NCBI GenBank assembly: GCA_938014215.1
Contig: CALLRW010000029.1
Span: forward strand, 1-64,000
Direction of reading: 5' to 3'
Source of the DNA: an uncultured Alistipes sp.
GTDB taxonomy: Bacteria; Bacteroidota; Bacteroidia; Bacteroidales; Rikenellaceae
DNA: 64,000 bases
Each line of letters begins with the position of its first letter. The stretch's first letter is position 1. Positions 8,056 to 16,734 of the stretch are shown one piece after another. The notes below the pieces were generated by a model. It did no database searches, was not told the origin of the DNA, and was given only the letters and a program-made list of their open reading frames with translations. The translations under genes were made by a program, and so were the position numbers.

Positions 8056-10398
8056 TTATTTTTTCTTCTTCCCATAGCCATAGCCGTAACCATATCCGTA
8101 GCCATAGCCATATCCATACCCATGTCGATGCGGATCGACTCCGTTCAAAATCAGAGCCATGTTCCGCAGTTTCTTCTCTTCATACAGCGCCTCGATGTCC
8201 GGCAGCTGGCGGCGGTCCAGATGCCCCGCTCGGATCACGAACAACGTCAGATCCGCAATGCGGTTGGCAATGCTGGCGTCGGCGATGATGCCCACCGGCA
8301 CATTGTCCGCAATGATCACGTCGTAACGGTGGCGAAGCTCCGCAAAGAGTTCGTCCAGACGGCTGTCCATCAGCAGCTCCGCCGGGTTGGGCGCCGTGGC
8401 GCCGAACGAGATGACGTCGTAGTTCTCGCGGTGCTGGATGATCTCGTCCACCGTCACCGTCGGATCGGCCAGGTAGTTCGTCACCCCGACCCGATGGGCC
8501 CCCAGATGGCGGCTCAGCGTACCCTTGCGGATATCCAGGTCGACCAGCACCACCCGCTTCTTGGCGTAGACGAAACTCATGGCCAGGTTGCGCGCAATGA
8601 AGGTCTTGCCCGCCCCCTCGTTGAACGAGGTGAAGGTGATGACCTGCACCGGATGGTCCTTGCGCGACATGAAGGCCATGTTGGTCCGAAGCACCCGGAA
8701 GGCTTCGGCTACCATGCTGTCCTCGTCCAGTTCGACTGCGGCTCCCGGCTTGCGGTGGCGGCGCGAGGCCTCGCGGTCAATCGGGATCTCACCCAGGAAG
8801 GGAACGCTCACCGCCTTCTCCACCTCCTTGCGGCTGCGGATGCGCGTATCGAGGAAGAGAACCATCAGCCACACCGCACCCGGAATGGCCAGTCCGACCA
8901 GAAGTCCCAGCAACAGAATCCGGTTGCGTTTGGGAGAGATCGGGGCGTTGCTGCCCTCGGCTCCGTCAATCACGCGCGCGTTGTTGTCGGCCATCGCCTG
9001 CGAAAGGGCGTTCTCCTCACGCTTGTTGAGCAGGAAGAGGTAGAGCGCCTCCTTGATCTTCTGCTGACGCTCGATCGAGAGCATCTGCCGCTCCTTGGTC
9101 GGGATCGACGTCACGCGGTCCTGCGCCTGAAGTTCGCGGCTCTGCGCGTCGTTGCGCTTCATGTTCAGCGTGACGATCATGTTGTCCACCGCCCGGATGA
9201 TGTTCTGCTTCATCGCCCGCAGCGTGTTGTTCAGCTCGAGCACCACGGGGTTGTTTTCGCTGCTGTCGTCGATCAGTCCGTCACGCTTGAGCTTGGCCGT
9301 GTTGTAGAGGTTGATCTGACTCTCGATGTTCATGTCGCCGATACCCGTGTTGGTCGGGATCAGGTCGGTCTCCTTCGTCGGGTCGGTCAGATACTCCTTG
9401 ATGAAGGTCGCCAGCCGCAGCTGCGTCTCCAGCTCCATGGCGTCGCTGTTGTACTTCTGCGACTCGTTCATGTACATGCCGGCCGACGAGGCGATGTCGA
9501 CGATCTGGTTGCGCTGCTTGAACGACTCGAGGTCGGACTCCACGCTGCCCAGCTCGCGTTCGATGATGATCAGTCGCTCGTTGATGAAGTCGGCCGTGTT
9601 GACCGCTACCTGGTTCTTGTCCCGGATGGCCTCCTCGTTGTAGACGAAGATCAGCGTGTTGAGCACATCCTCGGCACGCGCCGCCGAGTTGTCCTTCAAC
9701 GCCAGGGTCAGGATCGACGACTCCTCCTCTTCCTGCTGGATGCCCAGCGAGCTGCGGTAGAGGTTGACCATCGCCTCGAGCGGCAGCTTGCGGACCCGGA
9801 TGGGGACGTTCAGCCACGACTCGTTGTAGAAGTTCGTCGGCGTAACCACGATCCGCATCCCCTTGGCCACCTCGAGCGTATCGTTGAACGATACCTCACA
9901 GCGCGGCTTCACGGCGGGCAGCCCCGCAAATTCGGAGAGTTCGACCCGTGTCTTCTCCTTCGGGGTCACCGTCAGCGAGAAGTGCTGCTCGGGCAGGGCG
10001 TCGAGAAAACGCACCTGGACGGGTGCCTGGGTGTAGAGTTCGTTGTCGCGCAAGCGGTCCTCGACCAGATAGCTCACGTCGGCGTGCAGGCGCTGCACCA
10101 CCTCGCGCATGAGCTTCTTCGAGCGGAACTGCAGGATCTCGTTGGCAACGTTGACCTTGTTGATGATGTTGTCGAAACGGTCGAGGCCCGTCGTCGAGGT
10201 CTTGTTCGAGGGATCCTTGATAATGACCGTCGCCGAGCGGTAGTAGACCAGCGGCGAACGGGCGTAGTGATACCACGCAATCCCGACGCAAACCACCACC
10301 GACAGGAGAAACCATTTCCATTTGGAGGCCAGATAGACGACCAGATCGATCAGATTGAGACCCTGGTCGCCCTTTGTAGTAGAAGAGTTCGTCTGCAT
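8056..10398 (-). CDS. Wzc-type chain-length regulator with BY-kinase domain
   Basis: The 780-residue protein has an N-terminal Wzz domain with transmembrane segments near 27-46 and 497-517, a long periplasmic coiled region between them, and a cytoplasmic BY-kinase. The kinase shows a Walker A-like SFNEGAGKT (Lys598), Walker A-prime VVLVDLDIR (about 617) and Walker B-like DVIIADNVP (about 693-701). The last two differ slightly from the usual form (DNVP for DTPP). The C-terminus is an unbroken alternation of Gly and Tyr (eight Tyr, about 762-776) ended by four Lys, an extreme form of the tyrosine cluster that is autophosphorylated in this family. It works with the Wza-like protein 24 bases upstream to set polysaccharide chain length and drive export. 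Confidence 0.9.
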   Translation of the reverse strand: MQTNSSTTKGDQGLNLIDLVVYLASKWKWFLLSVVVCVGIAWYHYARSPLVYYRSATVIIKDPSNKTSTTGLDRFDNIINKVNVANEILQFRSKKLMREVVQRLHADVSYLVEDRLRDNELYTQAPVQVRFLDALPEQHFSLTVTPKEKTRVELSEFAGLPAVKPRCEVSFNDTLEVAKGMRIVVTPTNFYNESWLNVPIRVRKLPLEAMVNLYRSSLGIQQEEEESSILTLALKDNSAARAEDVLNTLIFVYNEEAIRDKNQVAVNTADFINERLIIIERELGSVESDLESFKQRNQIVDIASSAGMYMNESQKYNSDAMELETQLRLATFIKEYLTDPTKETDLIPTNTGIGDMNIESQINLYNTAKLKRDGLIDDSSENNPVVLELNNTLRAMKQNIIRAVDNMIVTLNMKRNDAQSRELQAQDRVTSIPTKERQMLSIERQQKIKEALYLFLLNKREENALSQAMADNNARVIDGAEGSNAPISPKRNRILLLGLLVGLAIPGAVWLMVLFLDTRIRSRKEVEKAVSVPFLGEIPIDREASRRHRKPGAAVELDEDSMVAEAFRVLRTNMAFMSRKDHPVQVITFTSFNEGAGKTFIARNLAMSFVYAKKRVVLVDLDIRKGTLSRHLGAHRVGVTNYLADPTVTVDEIIQHRENYDVISFGATAPNPAELLMDSRLDELFAELRHRYDVIIADNVPVGIIADASIANRIADLTLFVIRAGHLDRRQLPDIEALYEEKKLRNMALILNGVDPHRHGYGYGYGYGYGYGYGYGKKKK

Positions 10399-10422
10399 AT
10401 CGTTTTCAGCACGTTGTATTCA

Positions 10423-11229
10423 TCACTTGAGACTGAGTACCCACAGCAGCGAGCAGACGACCGACAGGGCCGTAAGCATCGTGCGGGCCAGCTCCCAGTT
10501 GCGGTCCGTCGAGTCGCGACGGTAGTATTTGGGCTCCATCTCCACGTAGACGATGTCGTTCTGCTGGAGGTAGAAGCAGGGCGAGTTGAAGAGTTCCGTA
10601 CTGCGCAAATCGTTCAGGAAGATCTGACGACTGCCACCGAACTCGCGGATCACCGCCACGCGGTCGACCCGGGCCTTCTGGGTCACGTCTCCGGCCATCG
10701 CAATGGCCTCGAGCAGCGTCACCCGGTCACCGTCGGCCGTGAAGGTGCCGTTGCGGTTCACGGCCCCCAGGACCGTATACCGGAAGTTCAGGAACTCGAT
10801 CGACACCAGCGGGTCCTTCATGTAGTTGCCCGCCTCGATCCGGCCCTTGATCAGGTCGCGGACCTCGCTGACGGTCAACCCCTCGACGTGCAGCTTGCCC
10901 AGAATCGGGAAGTCGATGTTGCCGTCGATATCGACGCGGTAGCCCCGCTCGTTGACCCGGGTCGAAACGTCGGCATTCACCTCGCCGTTGGTCCCGACGC
11001 GGAACGTCCCGCCGAAGATGTTGAACGGGATGGCCAGTTCGGGATTCTTGCAGCTGACCGTGATGCTAAGCCGGTCGTCGCGGTGGACGACGGCTTCGTA
11101 CTTCGTGTCGATGGGATAATCCTCGCCCACCTGCATGTCACTCAGATAGACGTAGTTCTTGCGCGAGCAGGAGGAGACCAACAGCACCAGCAGAAGCAGG
11201 CCTGCCCGCAAAAAGAGAGATTTGTTCAT
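10423..11229 (-). CDS. Wza-type polysaccharide export lipoprotein
   Basis: The start MNKSLFLRAG (11229) gives 268 residues with a lipoprotein signal ending VSSCS (Cys21). The mature protein has the poly_export domain (about 45-135, with YEAVVHRDDRLSITV) followed by a SLBB-type soluble ligand-binding segment (about 140-215, with VLGAVNRNGTFTADG). One hydrophobic stretch near the C-terminus (about 250-267) would place the end in the membrane, as in Bacteroidota Wza homologues. It should form the outer-membrane channel for the polysaccharide, paired with the Wzc protein directly downstream. A longer frame to 11541 is an artefact overlapping the kinase gene. Confidence 0.9.
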   Translation of the reverse strand: MNKSLFLRAGLLLLVLLVSSCSRKNYVYLSDMQVGEDYPIDTKYEAVVHRDDRLSITVSCKNPELAIPFNIFGGTFRVGTNGEVNADVSTRVNERGYRVDIDGNIDFPILGKLHVEGLTVSEVRDLIKGRIEAGNYMKDPLVSIEFLNFRYTVLGAVNRNGTFTADGDRVTLLEAIAMAGDVTQKARVDRVAVIREFGGSRQIFLNDLRSTELFNSPCFYLQQNDIVYVEMEPKYYRRDSTDRNWELARTMLTALSVVCSLLWVLSLK

Positions 11230-11255
11230 ATTGTGTAAAGTTGTGCATTCATCAT

Positions 11256-12149
11256 TCAGCGGATGCCGTGCAGCGACTCGTAGCAGAGTCGGGCCGCTTC
11301 GGCATCGGGACGGCAGGCAAGCAGCCCCACCGGGACCGATTCGGCCAGCCGGATCAGCGTATCGTAGAGGCGGCTCAGCAAGTCGGAGTCCTGACAGATG
11401 ACCGAGCAGCCGGGATAGAGCGCCACAAAGGCATTGGCCCCCTCCTGTCGACGGAACCGGTTCTCGGGCGCCTGCGACAGCCGCACCATGCCGCCGATCG
11501 GGAAGGCCAGCGGACGGTAGCAGGGGGTCTTGCCGCTCCACGGCGTACCGTAGGCCCAGGCCCGGCCGTCGCGCAGACGGACCGTCGGGTTGTCGTCGTT
11601 GAGCAACTCGGTGCCGGGAAGGTGGCGGATCCAGAGCGACGAATGGGTGCTCTTGCCGGTACCGCTCCGCCCCATGAAGAGGTAGGCGACGCCCTCGTGG
11701 AAGACGGCCGAGGCGTGGATCGAGAGGGCCTCGTGGTAGAGAATCGCCTGCGAATAGGCAATCCGGAGCAGCGAGGCGAGGATGAAGCCCGCATCACGAT
11801 CGTCGAAACGCAGGGCAATCCGCACCTCCGAGAAGTCGCGGTTGGCCGTCATGCGGTGCATCACCCCGTCGGGACGTGCCGAAAGGGTCACGACGTATCC
11901 GCCCCGGCGGTCGTAGAGGCGCACGAGCCCCATGTCATTGACCGACTCGTCGAGCAGCCGGCCGTCGATCGCCGCGGCCGTGGCTCCGTTCAGCGGCTCG
12001 ACGTCGCACGTCAGCAAGAGCGGCTCCCCGCCCGTTCCCTCCGCCCGGAAAGCCCGGAACGAAGGAAGCAGGGCATTGACGTCGCATCCGACGGGAAGCC
12101 GGAGACGCCAGACAAAATCGGCGATCCGGAAATGAAACTCCTGCATCAT
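11256..12149 (-). CDS. HprK-related P-loop kinase
   Basis: The 297-residue protein has a variable N-terminal half and a C-terminal kinase core related to HPr kinase and PEP carboxykinase: GRSGTGKST (160-168) as Walker A, LLNDDNP (182-188) in the position of the metal-binding acidic residues, and GTPWSGK (201-207). The conserved IHASAVFHEGVAYL lies just before the P-loop, as in HPr kinase. HPr itself and its phosphorylation site are not encoded nearby. The family called HprK-related kinase A is known beside a PqqD-like protein and a nucleotidyltransferase in exopolysaccharide or exosortase regions of Proteobacteria, and similar kinases modify peptides in some lasso-peptide clusters. It overlaps the nucleotidyltransferase stop by one base (TGATG), so they are translationally coupled. 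The substrate is unknown. Confidence 0.8.
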   Translation of the reverse strand: MMQEFHFRIADFVWRLRLPVGCDVNALLPSFRAFRAEGTGGEPLLLTCDVEPLNGATAAAIDGRLLDESVNDMGLVRLYDRRGGYVVTLSARPDGVMHRMTANRDFSEVRIALRFDDRDAGFILASLLRIAYSQAILYHEALSIHASAVFHEGVAYLFMGRSGTGKSTHSSLWIRHLPGTELLNDDNPTVRLRDGRAWAYGTPWSGKTPCYRPLAFPIGGMVRLSQAPENRFRRQEGANAFVALYPGCSVICQDSDLLSRLYDTLIRLAESVPVGLLACRPDAEAARLCYESLHGIR

Positions 12150-13246
12150 CAGAACTGTCCTTTGATCAAACCGGTGAAGATCCAGAAGGCCTCCTTCGGG
12201 GCGTAACGCAGTGCGAAACGCAAGTTGGCCAGAAACGAGCGGGCCGTATCCAGTTTGCGGCCGACGAGGCTCCGTCCGGCGGATTCGCGGCCCGGCTGGT
12301 AGTGGCCGAAGTTGCCGCCGCGCCAGACGATCTCAAGCAGCGGTTCGGCACTCGGGGCCAGTTCGCCGTAGGGCAGCGTGGCGGCCGGAAGCCCCAGGCA
12401 GTCGACCAGGAAGGTGTGCAGCATCGGGTTCCAGCGACCGAGCCCCCAGCGGCGGCAGCAGGCCTTCATCGCTTCGGGATCGATCCCGTCGTGCAGCCGG
12501 TAGCAGGCGCGGGCCATGTCGCACAGCTGACGCAGGCCGATTCCGCGGCCCAGGGCGTGTTTCAGGATATGGAGGTCGAGCAGCAGCAGATTCACGAACG
12601 GCGCCGGCACGGGAACCGTCATACCCGACGACTCCGGAAGAGTCATCCCGACACTCCCCCTGTCGCGGATCAGCCGTGCCGCATCGCGCTGCAGAAAGGG
12701 GTTGTGCAGATCGAAGAGCCGCACGTGGTGTTCGATCTCGAAACCCTGCCAGCGATAGAAGAGGCTGCCGTCGGGCATTCGCCGGACTGCGGCGCCCCGG
12801 CGGTGCATCCACTCCGCGGCCTGCTCCGACTGTCTCCGATCGCGAAAGAAAAGATCGATATCGCCGCACTCCCGCAGCAACGGCCTCTCATAGTAAGCGG
12901 CAACACCCTGTCCCTTTTGGAGGACAGGGTCGAAGCCCCGGGTGCGAAGTTCGGTATAAAGGGCCGACAACGTCCGGTTCATCCCGCGGTTCCGGCGCTC
13001 GATGGCATCCACACCGACCGTCCAGCGGATCAGAACGGCCGGTGACGGCAGCAACTCCTCGGGCAGAGTCTGCAACCCCCGGAAAACCAACCCGGTAACG
13101 GTCTGCTGCCGGGCCAGCCGGAACAGCGCCATCCATTCGTCGTCACTCATCGGGAAACAGGCGATGTCGTCGACCTCCCGCTCCCACAATCCGGCACGCA
13201 GCAGAGTCAGCAACCCGCGCCGCATGCGTTCCATCGCATCGTCCAT
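12149..13246 (-). CDS. Nucleotidyltransferase family protein (NTP_transf_5 type)
   Basis: The 365-residue protein matches the uncharacterised nucleotidyltransferase family that accompanies PqqD-like and HprK-like proteins. A short motif VLQKGQGVA lies at 108-116 and the metal-binding motif CGDIDLFF at 127-134, the DxD pair of the polymerase-beta fold. The rest is helical, with a His/Arg-rich middle (EIEHHVRLFDLHNPF). It is flanked tightly by the PqqD-like gene (32-base gap) and the kinase (one-base overlap), so the three are one unit. Possible roles are transfer of a nucleotide or phosphate group to a peptide or glycan carrier. Nothing in the sequence decides between these. Confidence 0.75.
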   Translation of the reverse strand: MDDAMERMRRGLLTLLRAGLWEREVDDIACFPMSDDEWMALFRLARQQTVTGLVFRGLQTLPEELLPSPAVLIRWTVGVDAIERRNRGMNRTLSALYTELRTRGFDPVLQKGQGVAAYYERPLLRECGDIDLFFRDRRQSEQAAEWMHRRGAAVRRMPDGSLFYRWQGFEIEHHVRLFDLHNPFLQRDAARLIRDRGSVGMTLPESSGMTVPVPAPFVNLLLLDLHILKHALGRGIGLRQLCDMARACYRLHDGIDPEAMKACCRRWGLGRWNPMLHTFLVDCLGLPAATLPYGELAPSAEPLLEIVWRGGNFGHYQPGRESAGRSLVGRKLDTARSFLANLRFALRYAPKEAFWIFTGLIKGQF

Positions 13247-13278
13247 ACACTCGGCTCTCTGCGAGCCTCCGTTATCAT

Positions 13279-13560
13279 TTATTCAATCAGTCCGAACTTC
13301 TCCCAGGCTGTCAGCTGCCGCTCCACATCGCGGCGGGCCACCTCGGAATCAACGCCGTAAAGCCCCGCCAGCCAGTCGGAAAGCTCCTCCACCGTCGAGT
13401 CTCCCTTCGACAGCTGCTCCCACAACTGGGCCGCCGTATGGTTCAGGCTGTAGACGTAACTCATGTTCGCCTTCTCGGCACTCGCCTCGACAATCATGTA
13501 CTGCCGGCCGATCTTCCGCAACTGCAACCCCGCCTTCGGGTGCACGATCCTTCGCTCCAT
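13279..13560 (-). CDS. PqqD-like peptide-binding protein
   Basis: This 93-residue protein has the PqqD or RiPP recognition element layout: a winged-helix fold with N-terminal strands (VEASAEKANMSYVYSLN) followed by the helix segment NHTAAQLWEQLSKG and a C-terminal VERQLTAWEKFGLIE. Proteins of this fold bind the leader part of a peptide and present it to modifying enzymes. It lies 10 bases from the sugar transferase gene upstream and 32 from the nucleotidyltransferase downstream. No radical SAM, transglutaminase-like or asparagine-synthetase-like maturase is encoded next to it, so this is not a classical PQQ or lasso cluster. Confidence 0.8.
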   Translation of the reverse strand: MERRIVHPKAGLQLRKIGRQYMIVEASAEKANMSYVYSLNHTAAQLWEQLSKGDSTVEELSDWLAGLYGVDSEVARRDVERQLTAWEKFGLIE

Positions 13561-13570
13561 AGTCCTCCGA

Positions 13571-14245
13571 TCAGAATTTCTTGCCCGAAAGAATCGATAC
13601 GGCCGTCAGCCAGATGATCTTCACGTCGAGCCAGAAGGTGCGGTTGTAGAGATAATCGAGATCCATCCGCAGCCGCTCGAGCATCTTGTCCATCGTATCG
13701 GTGTAGCCGTTGTAGAGCGTGGCCATCGAGAAGAGCCCCGGACGCAGCCGGTACAGGAGTTCGTAGTTGGCGTTGATGGCCGTAATCCGGTCGACGAAGT
13801 ATTTGCGCTCGGGACGCGGCCCGACGAAACTCATCTGACCGAGCAGCACGTTCCACAACTGCGGCAGTTCGTCCAGATGGTGGTCGCGCAGGAAGCGCCC
13901 CACTCGCGTCAGACGGTCATCATCCTTCTGACACAGCACCGGCGTACCGTCCTCCTCCGAGCTGGTCGACATCGAACGGAACTTGTAGATCGTAAACGGA
14001 CGTCCGCCGTATCCGATCCGTTCCTGCTTGAAGATGGCCGGACCTCCATCCTCGCGTTTGATCAGCAGCCAGATAATCAAAAAGGCAGGTGCAAACACAA
14101 CCAAACCCAACACACTTCCTACCAGATCGAAGAGCCGCTTGGTACATTTCGCCGCCACGGACATCTCACCGCGTCGTCGATAGTCGCGTTCGCTCAGGTT
14201 GATGTCCAGAGCTTCGGCGACGACTTTCGTAGCATCATCTCTCAT
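13571..14245 (-). CDS. Priming undecaprenyl-phosphate sugar-1-phosphate transferase
   Basis: The 224-residue protein is a bacterial sugar transferase of the WcaJ/WbaP/PglC type: one membrane hairpin near 40-65 (KRLFDLVGSVLGLVVFAPAF), then FKQERIGYGGRPFTIYKFRSM, the basic/acidic DRLTRVGRFLRDHHLDELPQ, and SFVGPRPER, all expected family motifs. It lacks the large N-terminal membrane domain of WbaP, so it is a short monotopic version. It starts the repeat unit by moving a sugar-phosphate to undecaprenyl phosphate. Its start overlaps the preceding GT4 gene by 11 bases. The lower GC of the TM-coding stretch is not notable. Confidence 0.9.
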   Translation of the reverse strand: MRDDATKVVAEALDINLSERDYRRRGEMSVAAKCTKRLFDLVGSVLGLVVFAPAFLIIWLLIKREDGGPAIFKQERIGYGGRPFTIYKFRSMSTSSEEDGTPVLCQKDDDRLTRVGRFLRDHHLDELPQLWNVLLGQMSFVGPRPERKYFVDRITAINANYELLYRLRPGLFSMATLYNGYTDTMDKMLERLRMDLDYLYNRTFWLDVKIIWLTAVSILSGKKF

Positions 14246-15359
14246 AACGATATAGATTTAAACACTTATTGATCATTTGCTCCCGGGTGAAGAGTTCCCG
14301 GTAACGCCGCAGGGCGCCGGCCGAGTAGCGGCCGTCGACCGCCTCCTGACGCACCACCTGTTCGATGGCCCGGGCCAGCCCCTGTGCATCGCCCGGCGTG
14401 ACGTTGAGTCCCGATTCGCCGTGGGCGTTGACCCACGCGACCCCCGAATGAGGGATGTTCGTCGCTACGACCGGCTTGCCGCACGACATGGCCTCGATCT
14501 GCACGATGCCGAACGCCTCGGTCTTCTGCACGCTGCTCAGGCAGAAGAGCGTACAGGCACCGTAGTAGGCCGGCAGCTCCTCGTCCGGAATCCGACCGAG
14601 AAGTTCGACCCGGCGTTGCAGGCCGAGCGCCTCGATCTGCCGCTGCAGCTCCTCGTGCAGAGGCCCCGCCCCGCCGATCAGCACCACATAATCATCGGTC
14701 AGGTAACGCGCCGCCTCGATCAGGCTGGGGTAACCCTTATAGGCGACCAGCCGCCCCAGCGAGAAGACGATCTTCCGGTTGCCGTAACGCTCGCGAAGCT
14801 TCCGGACCGCCTCGGGATCGGGCCGGACCGGATCCGTGCCGATGGGCAGGCAGAAGGTTTTCCGCTGCACCCCCTGCAGGAAGGGTGATTCGGCCAGGTA
14901 GACCGGCGAGGTCCCGACGATCCGGTCGGCCCGCCGCAACAGCCACGACTGCAACGGCCGGTAGAGGGTCAGCAGATAGCGTTGTTTCTGGATATCGCTG
15001 TGCCAGTGAAGGATCACCCGCCCCCGGTAGCCCGACAGCAGCAGCGCCAGCGCCGCCATCGGATCGGGATGATGAATGTGGATGATATCGTAGTGGCGGC
15101 AGATGCGCCGCAGGCGGAGGATCATCGACGGCGAGATCATCGTCGCCGCCGCCTTCAGCCATGTCCGGCAACTGATGACCCGGGCATGGTCGTTGACGGG
15201 GATCTCCCGCCCGCCCCCCTCGAGGGCGGCACACAACATGTCACAATCGACGTTTCGCTCGGACAATCCGACCATCAGATCATACGCCACCTTCTCCACC
15301 CCGCCCAGAATCGGATAGAACTTGCCCAACTGCAGAATTTTCAGCTGTTTTTCATTCAT
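14235..15359 (-). CDS. GT4 glycosyltransferase
   Basis: The 374-residue protein has the two-domain GT-B fold. The N-terminal part starts ILQLGKFYPILGGVEKVAYDL, with the glycine-rich acceptor loop, and HYDIIHIHHPDP. The C-terminal donor domain contains KIVFSLGRLVAYKGY and the GT4 E-x7-E motif in TEAFGIVQIEAMSCGKPVV. It should add a sugar to the lipid-linked repeat unit at the inner membrane, retaining configuration. Its ATG overlaps the stop of the tandem-repeat protein upstream by four bases (ATGA), which suggests coupled translation. Confidence 0.85.
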   Translation of the reverse strand: MNEKQLKILQLGKFYPILGGVEKVAYDLMVGLSERNVDCDMLCAALEGGGREIPVNDHARVISCRTWLKAAATMISPSMILRLRRICRHYDIIHIHHPDPMAALALLLSGYRGRVILHWHSDIQKQRYLLTLYRPLQSWLLRRADRIVGTSPVYLAESPFLQGVQRKTFCLPIGTDPVRPDPEAVRKLRERYGNRKIVFSLGRLVAYKGYPSLIEAARYLTDDYVVLIGGAGPLHEELQRQIEALGLQRRVELLGRIPDEELPAYYGACTLFCLSSVQKTEAFGIVQIEAMSCGKPVVATNIPHSGVAWVNAHGESGLNVTPGDAQGLARAIEQVVRQEAVDGRYSAGALRRYRELFTREQMINKCLNLYRYER

Positions 15360-16465
15360 AGGGAGTCAACTCTTGAAACAAGAGGCTGCGGAAGCGATCC
15401 GTCGTCGTGCGGCGGCTCCTCCCGACTGTCGTCCTGCCGGAGCAGGGAGTGATGGACAGCCGCCGCTTCGGGATGATTGCGACGGACATATCCACTCAAA
15501 CTATTGTAGGTCAGCCCCAACCGGACGGCAATGGATTTCAGGGTCTCCGTCGTGGTTCTGTATAGTTCGATTGCTTCGGCATATTTCTCTTCGCTGCGCC
15601 GCGACACGTGCCGACCGTTGTCGATGCGCATCCGGCCCTGTTGATGGGCCAGTTCGGGTTCGTGTTTGTGCAGGTAGTCGCGGAACACCTCGGGCTGCAG
15701 ACCAAACTCCGCGGCAACCCGTGCCACGGGACGCGGCTGCTGCCGCAGGCTCTCGATCGCCGCAGCGTACTTCACCGTCACGATCTTCATGCGCCGGCGC
15801 ACGCTCCGCAGATCGGTCGTCTCGTCCACCTCCCCGGTAATGCCCGAACGTTCGAGCACCAGTTCCCGATGCCACTTGCGCAGGTAAAAGCTGAATCCGG
15901 CGGCCGAAACCGACGTCTGACGGGCGATCTCCCCGATCGTCAGCGACGTAGTCCGATAGAGCTCCAGTGCTCCGGCATACTTCGCAACGGTCTTCGGAAG
16001 CGGCTTGTAGCAATGGCCGTTCCCGGTCAACTCGCCGTATTCCTTACGGCTCTTGCCCCGGGCCGCATTACGGGTTTCGTGCTTATGCTTCAGCAGCGCC
16101 TGGTGGTAGAAGCGCAGATGCTGGCTGAAACCACCCTCCGACACCCCGCAGGCCAGGGCTATCTCCGGAATACTCCGATCCGATGTCGCATACATCCGCA
16201 CGGCTTCGGCATACTGTTCGCGGTATTTGGGCAGCAGCCCGCGGGGGATATTGTCGTTGAGCCCCAGCCAGCGCCGCATCTGCTCCCGCCAGGCCAGCGT
16301 CTGCGGGGAATGGACCCGCATGAAGTTGGCCAGAGCCGTCCCGTTCAGGCCGAATTTCCGGGCGACCTGCGATACGTTGTATTCGATATAGTCCATCGAT
16401 TCACAGGCCGATACCGCATCCCGGTATTTGGCCGGTGCATCTTGTTGTTGTCGTTCAGACTCCAT
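15356..16465 (-). CDS. Protein of five tandem helix-turn-helix-like repeats
   Basis: This 369-residue protein consists of five copies of a 45-50-residue module at about 13-58, 82-127, 161-205, 231-274 and 293-336. Each copy reads roughly as KY-x2-A-x3-Y/L, a polar turn, then IA or VA, a Gly with a hydrophobic residue, then F/L-x3-L/M-R and a closing His. The pattern of two helices, tight turn and recognition helix is that of a homeodomain-like or Psq-like helix-turn-helix. Linkers are basic (for example RSVRRRMKIVTVKY), which fits nucleic acid contact. No effector or catalytic domain is present. It lies inside the polysaccharide operon, overlapping the next GT4 gene by four bases, so it may regulate the locus. 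The family is not one I can name. Confidence 0.7.
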   Translation of the reverse strand: MESERQQQDAPAKYRDAVSACESMDYIEYNVSQVARKFGLNGTALANFMRVHSPQTLAWREQMRRWLGLNDNIPRGLLPKYREQYAEAVRMYATSDRSIPEIALACGVSEGGFSQHLRFYHQALLKHKHETRNAARGKSRKEYGELTGNGHCYKPLPKTVAKYAGALELYRTTSLTIGEIARQTSVSAAGFSFYLRKWHRELVLERSGITGEVDETTDLRSVRRRMKIVTVKYAAAIESLRQQPRPVARVAAEFGLQPEVFRDYLHKHEPELAHQQGRMRIDNGRHVSRRSEEKYAEAIELYRTTTETLKSIAVRLGLTYNSLSGYVRRNHPEAAAVHHSLLRQDDSREEPPHDDGSLPQPLVSRVDSL

Positions 16466-16734
16466 GATTCAACGTCTCGACAGGTTTTGTCATCCTGCAT
16501 TGCGACAGGAAGACAAGGTCCTATGCTGCATCAAAAAACAATGCAGTGTACAATCCGGCCCGACCGGGTCCGGTCACAGGGTCCGGAGCCCACTCCGAAC
16601 CTGTTGCCGACATCCGCCGCAGTCCCGACAAACTGTGCCGGTCAAGCGCCGCGACCGGTGCATCCGGTTTATCCGGCGGCTGTCAAAAGGGAATATATTG
16701 GATTTTGAGTGAGGTGCCTTTCCAAAGCAGAGAG

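Noticed and set aside
8047..11238. 1063-residue plus-strand frame
   Set aside because: It is antisense to wzc and wza, has no domain signal, and arises from the strong G/C third-position bias of those genes.
11256..13560. Classical lasso-peptide or PQQ cluster
   Set aside because: No transglutaminase-like protease, asparagine-synthetase-like cyclase or radical SAM maturase is adjacent.
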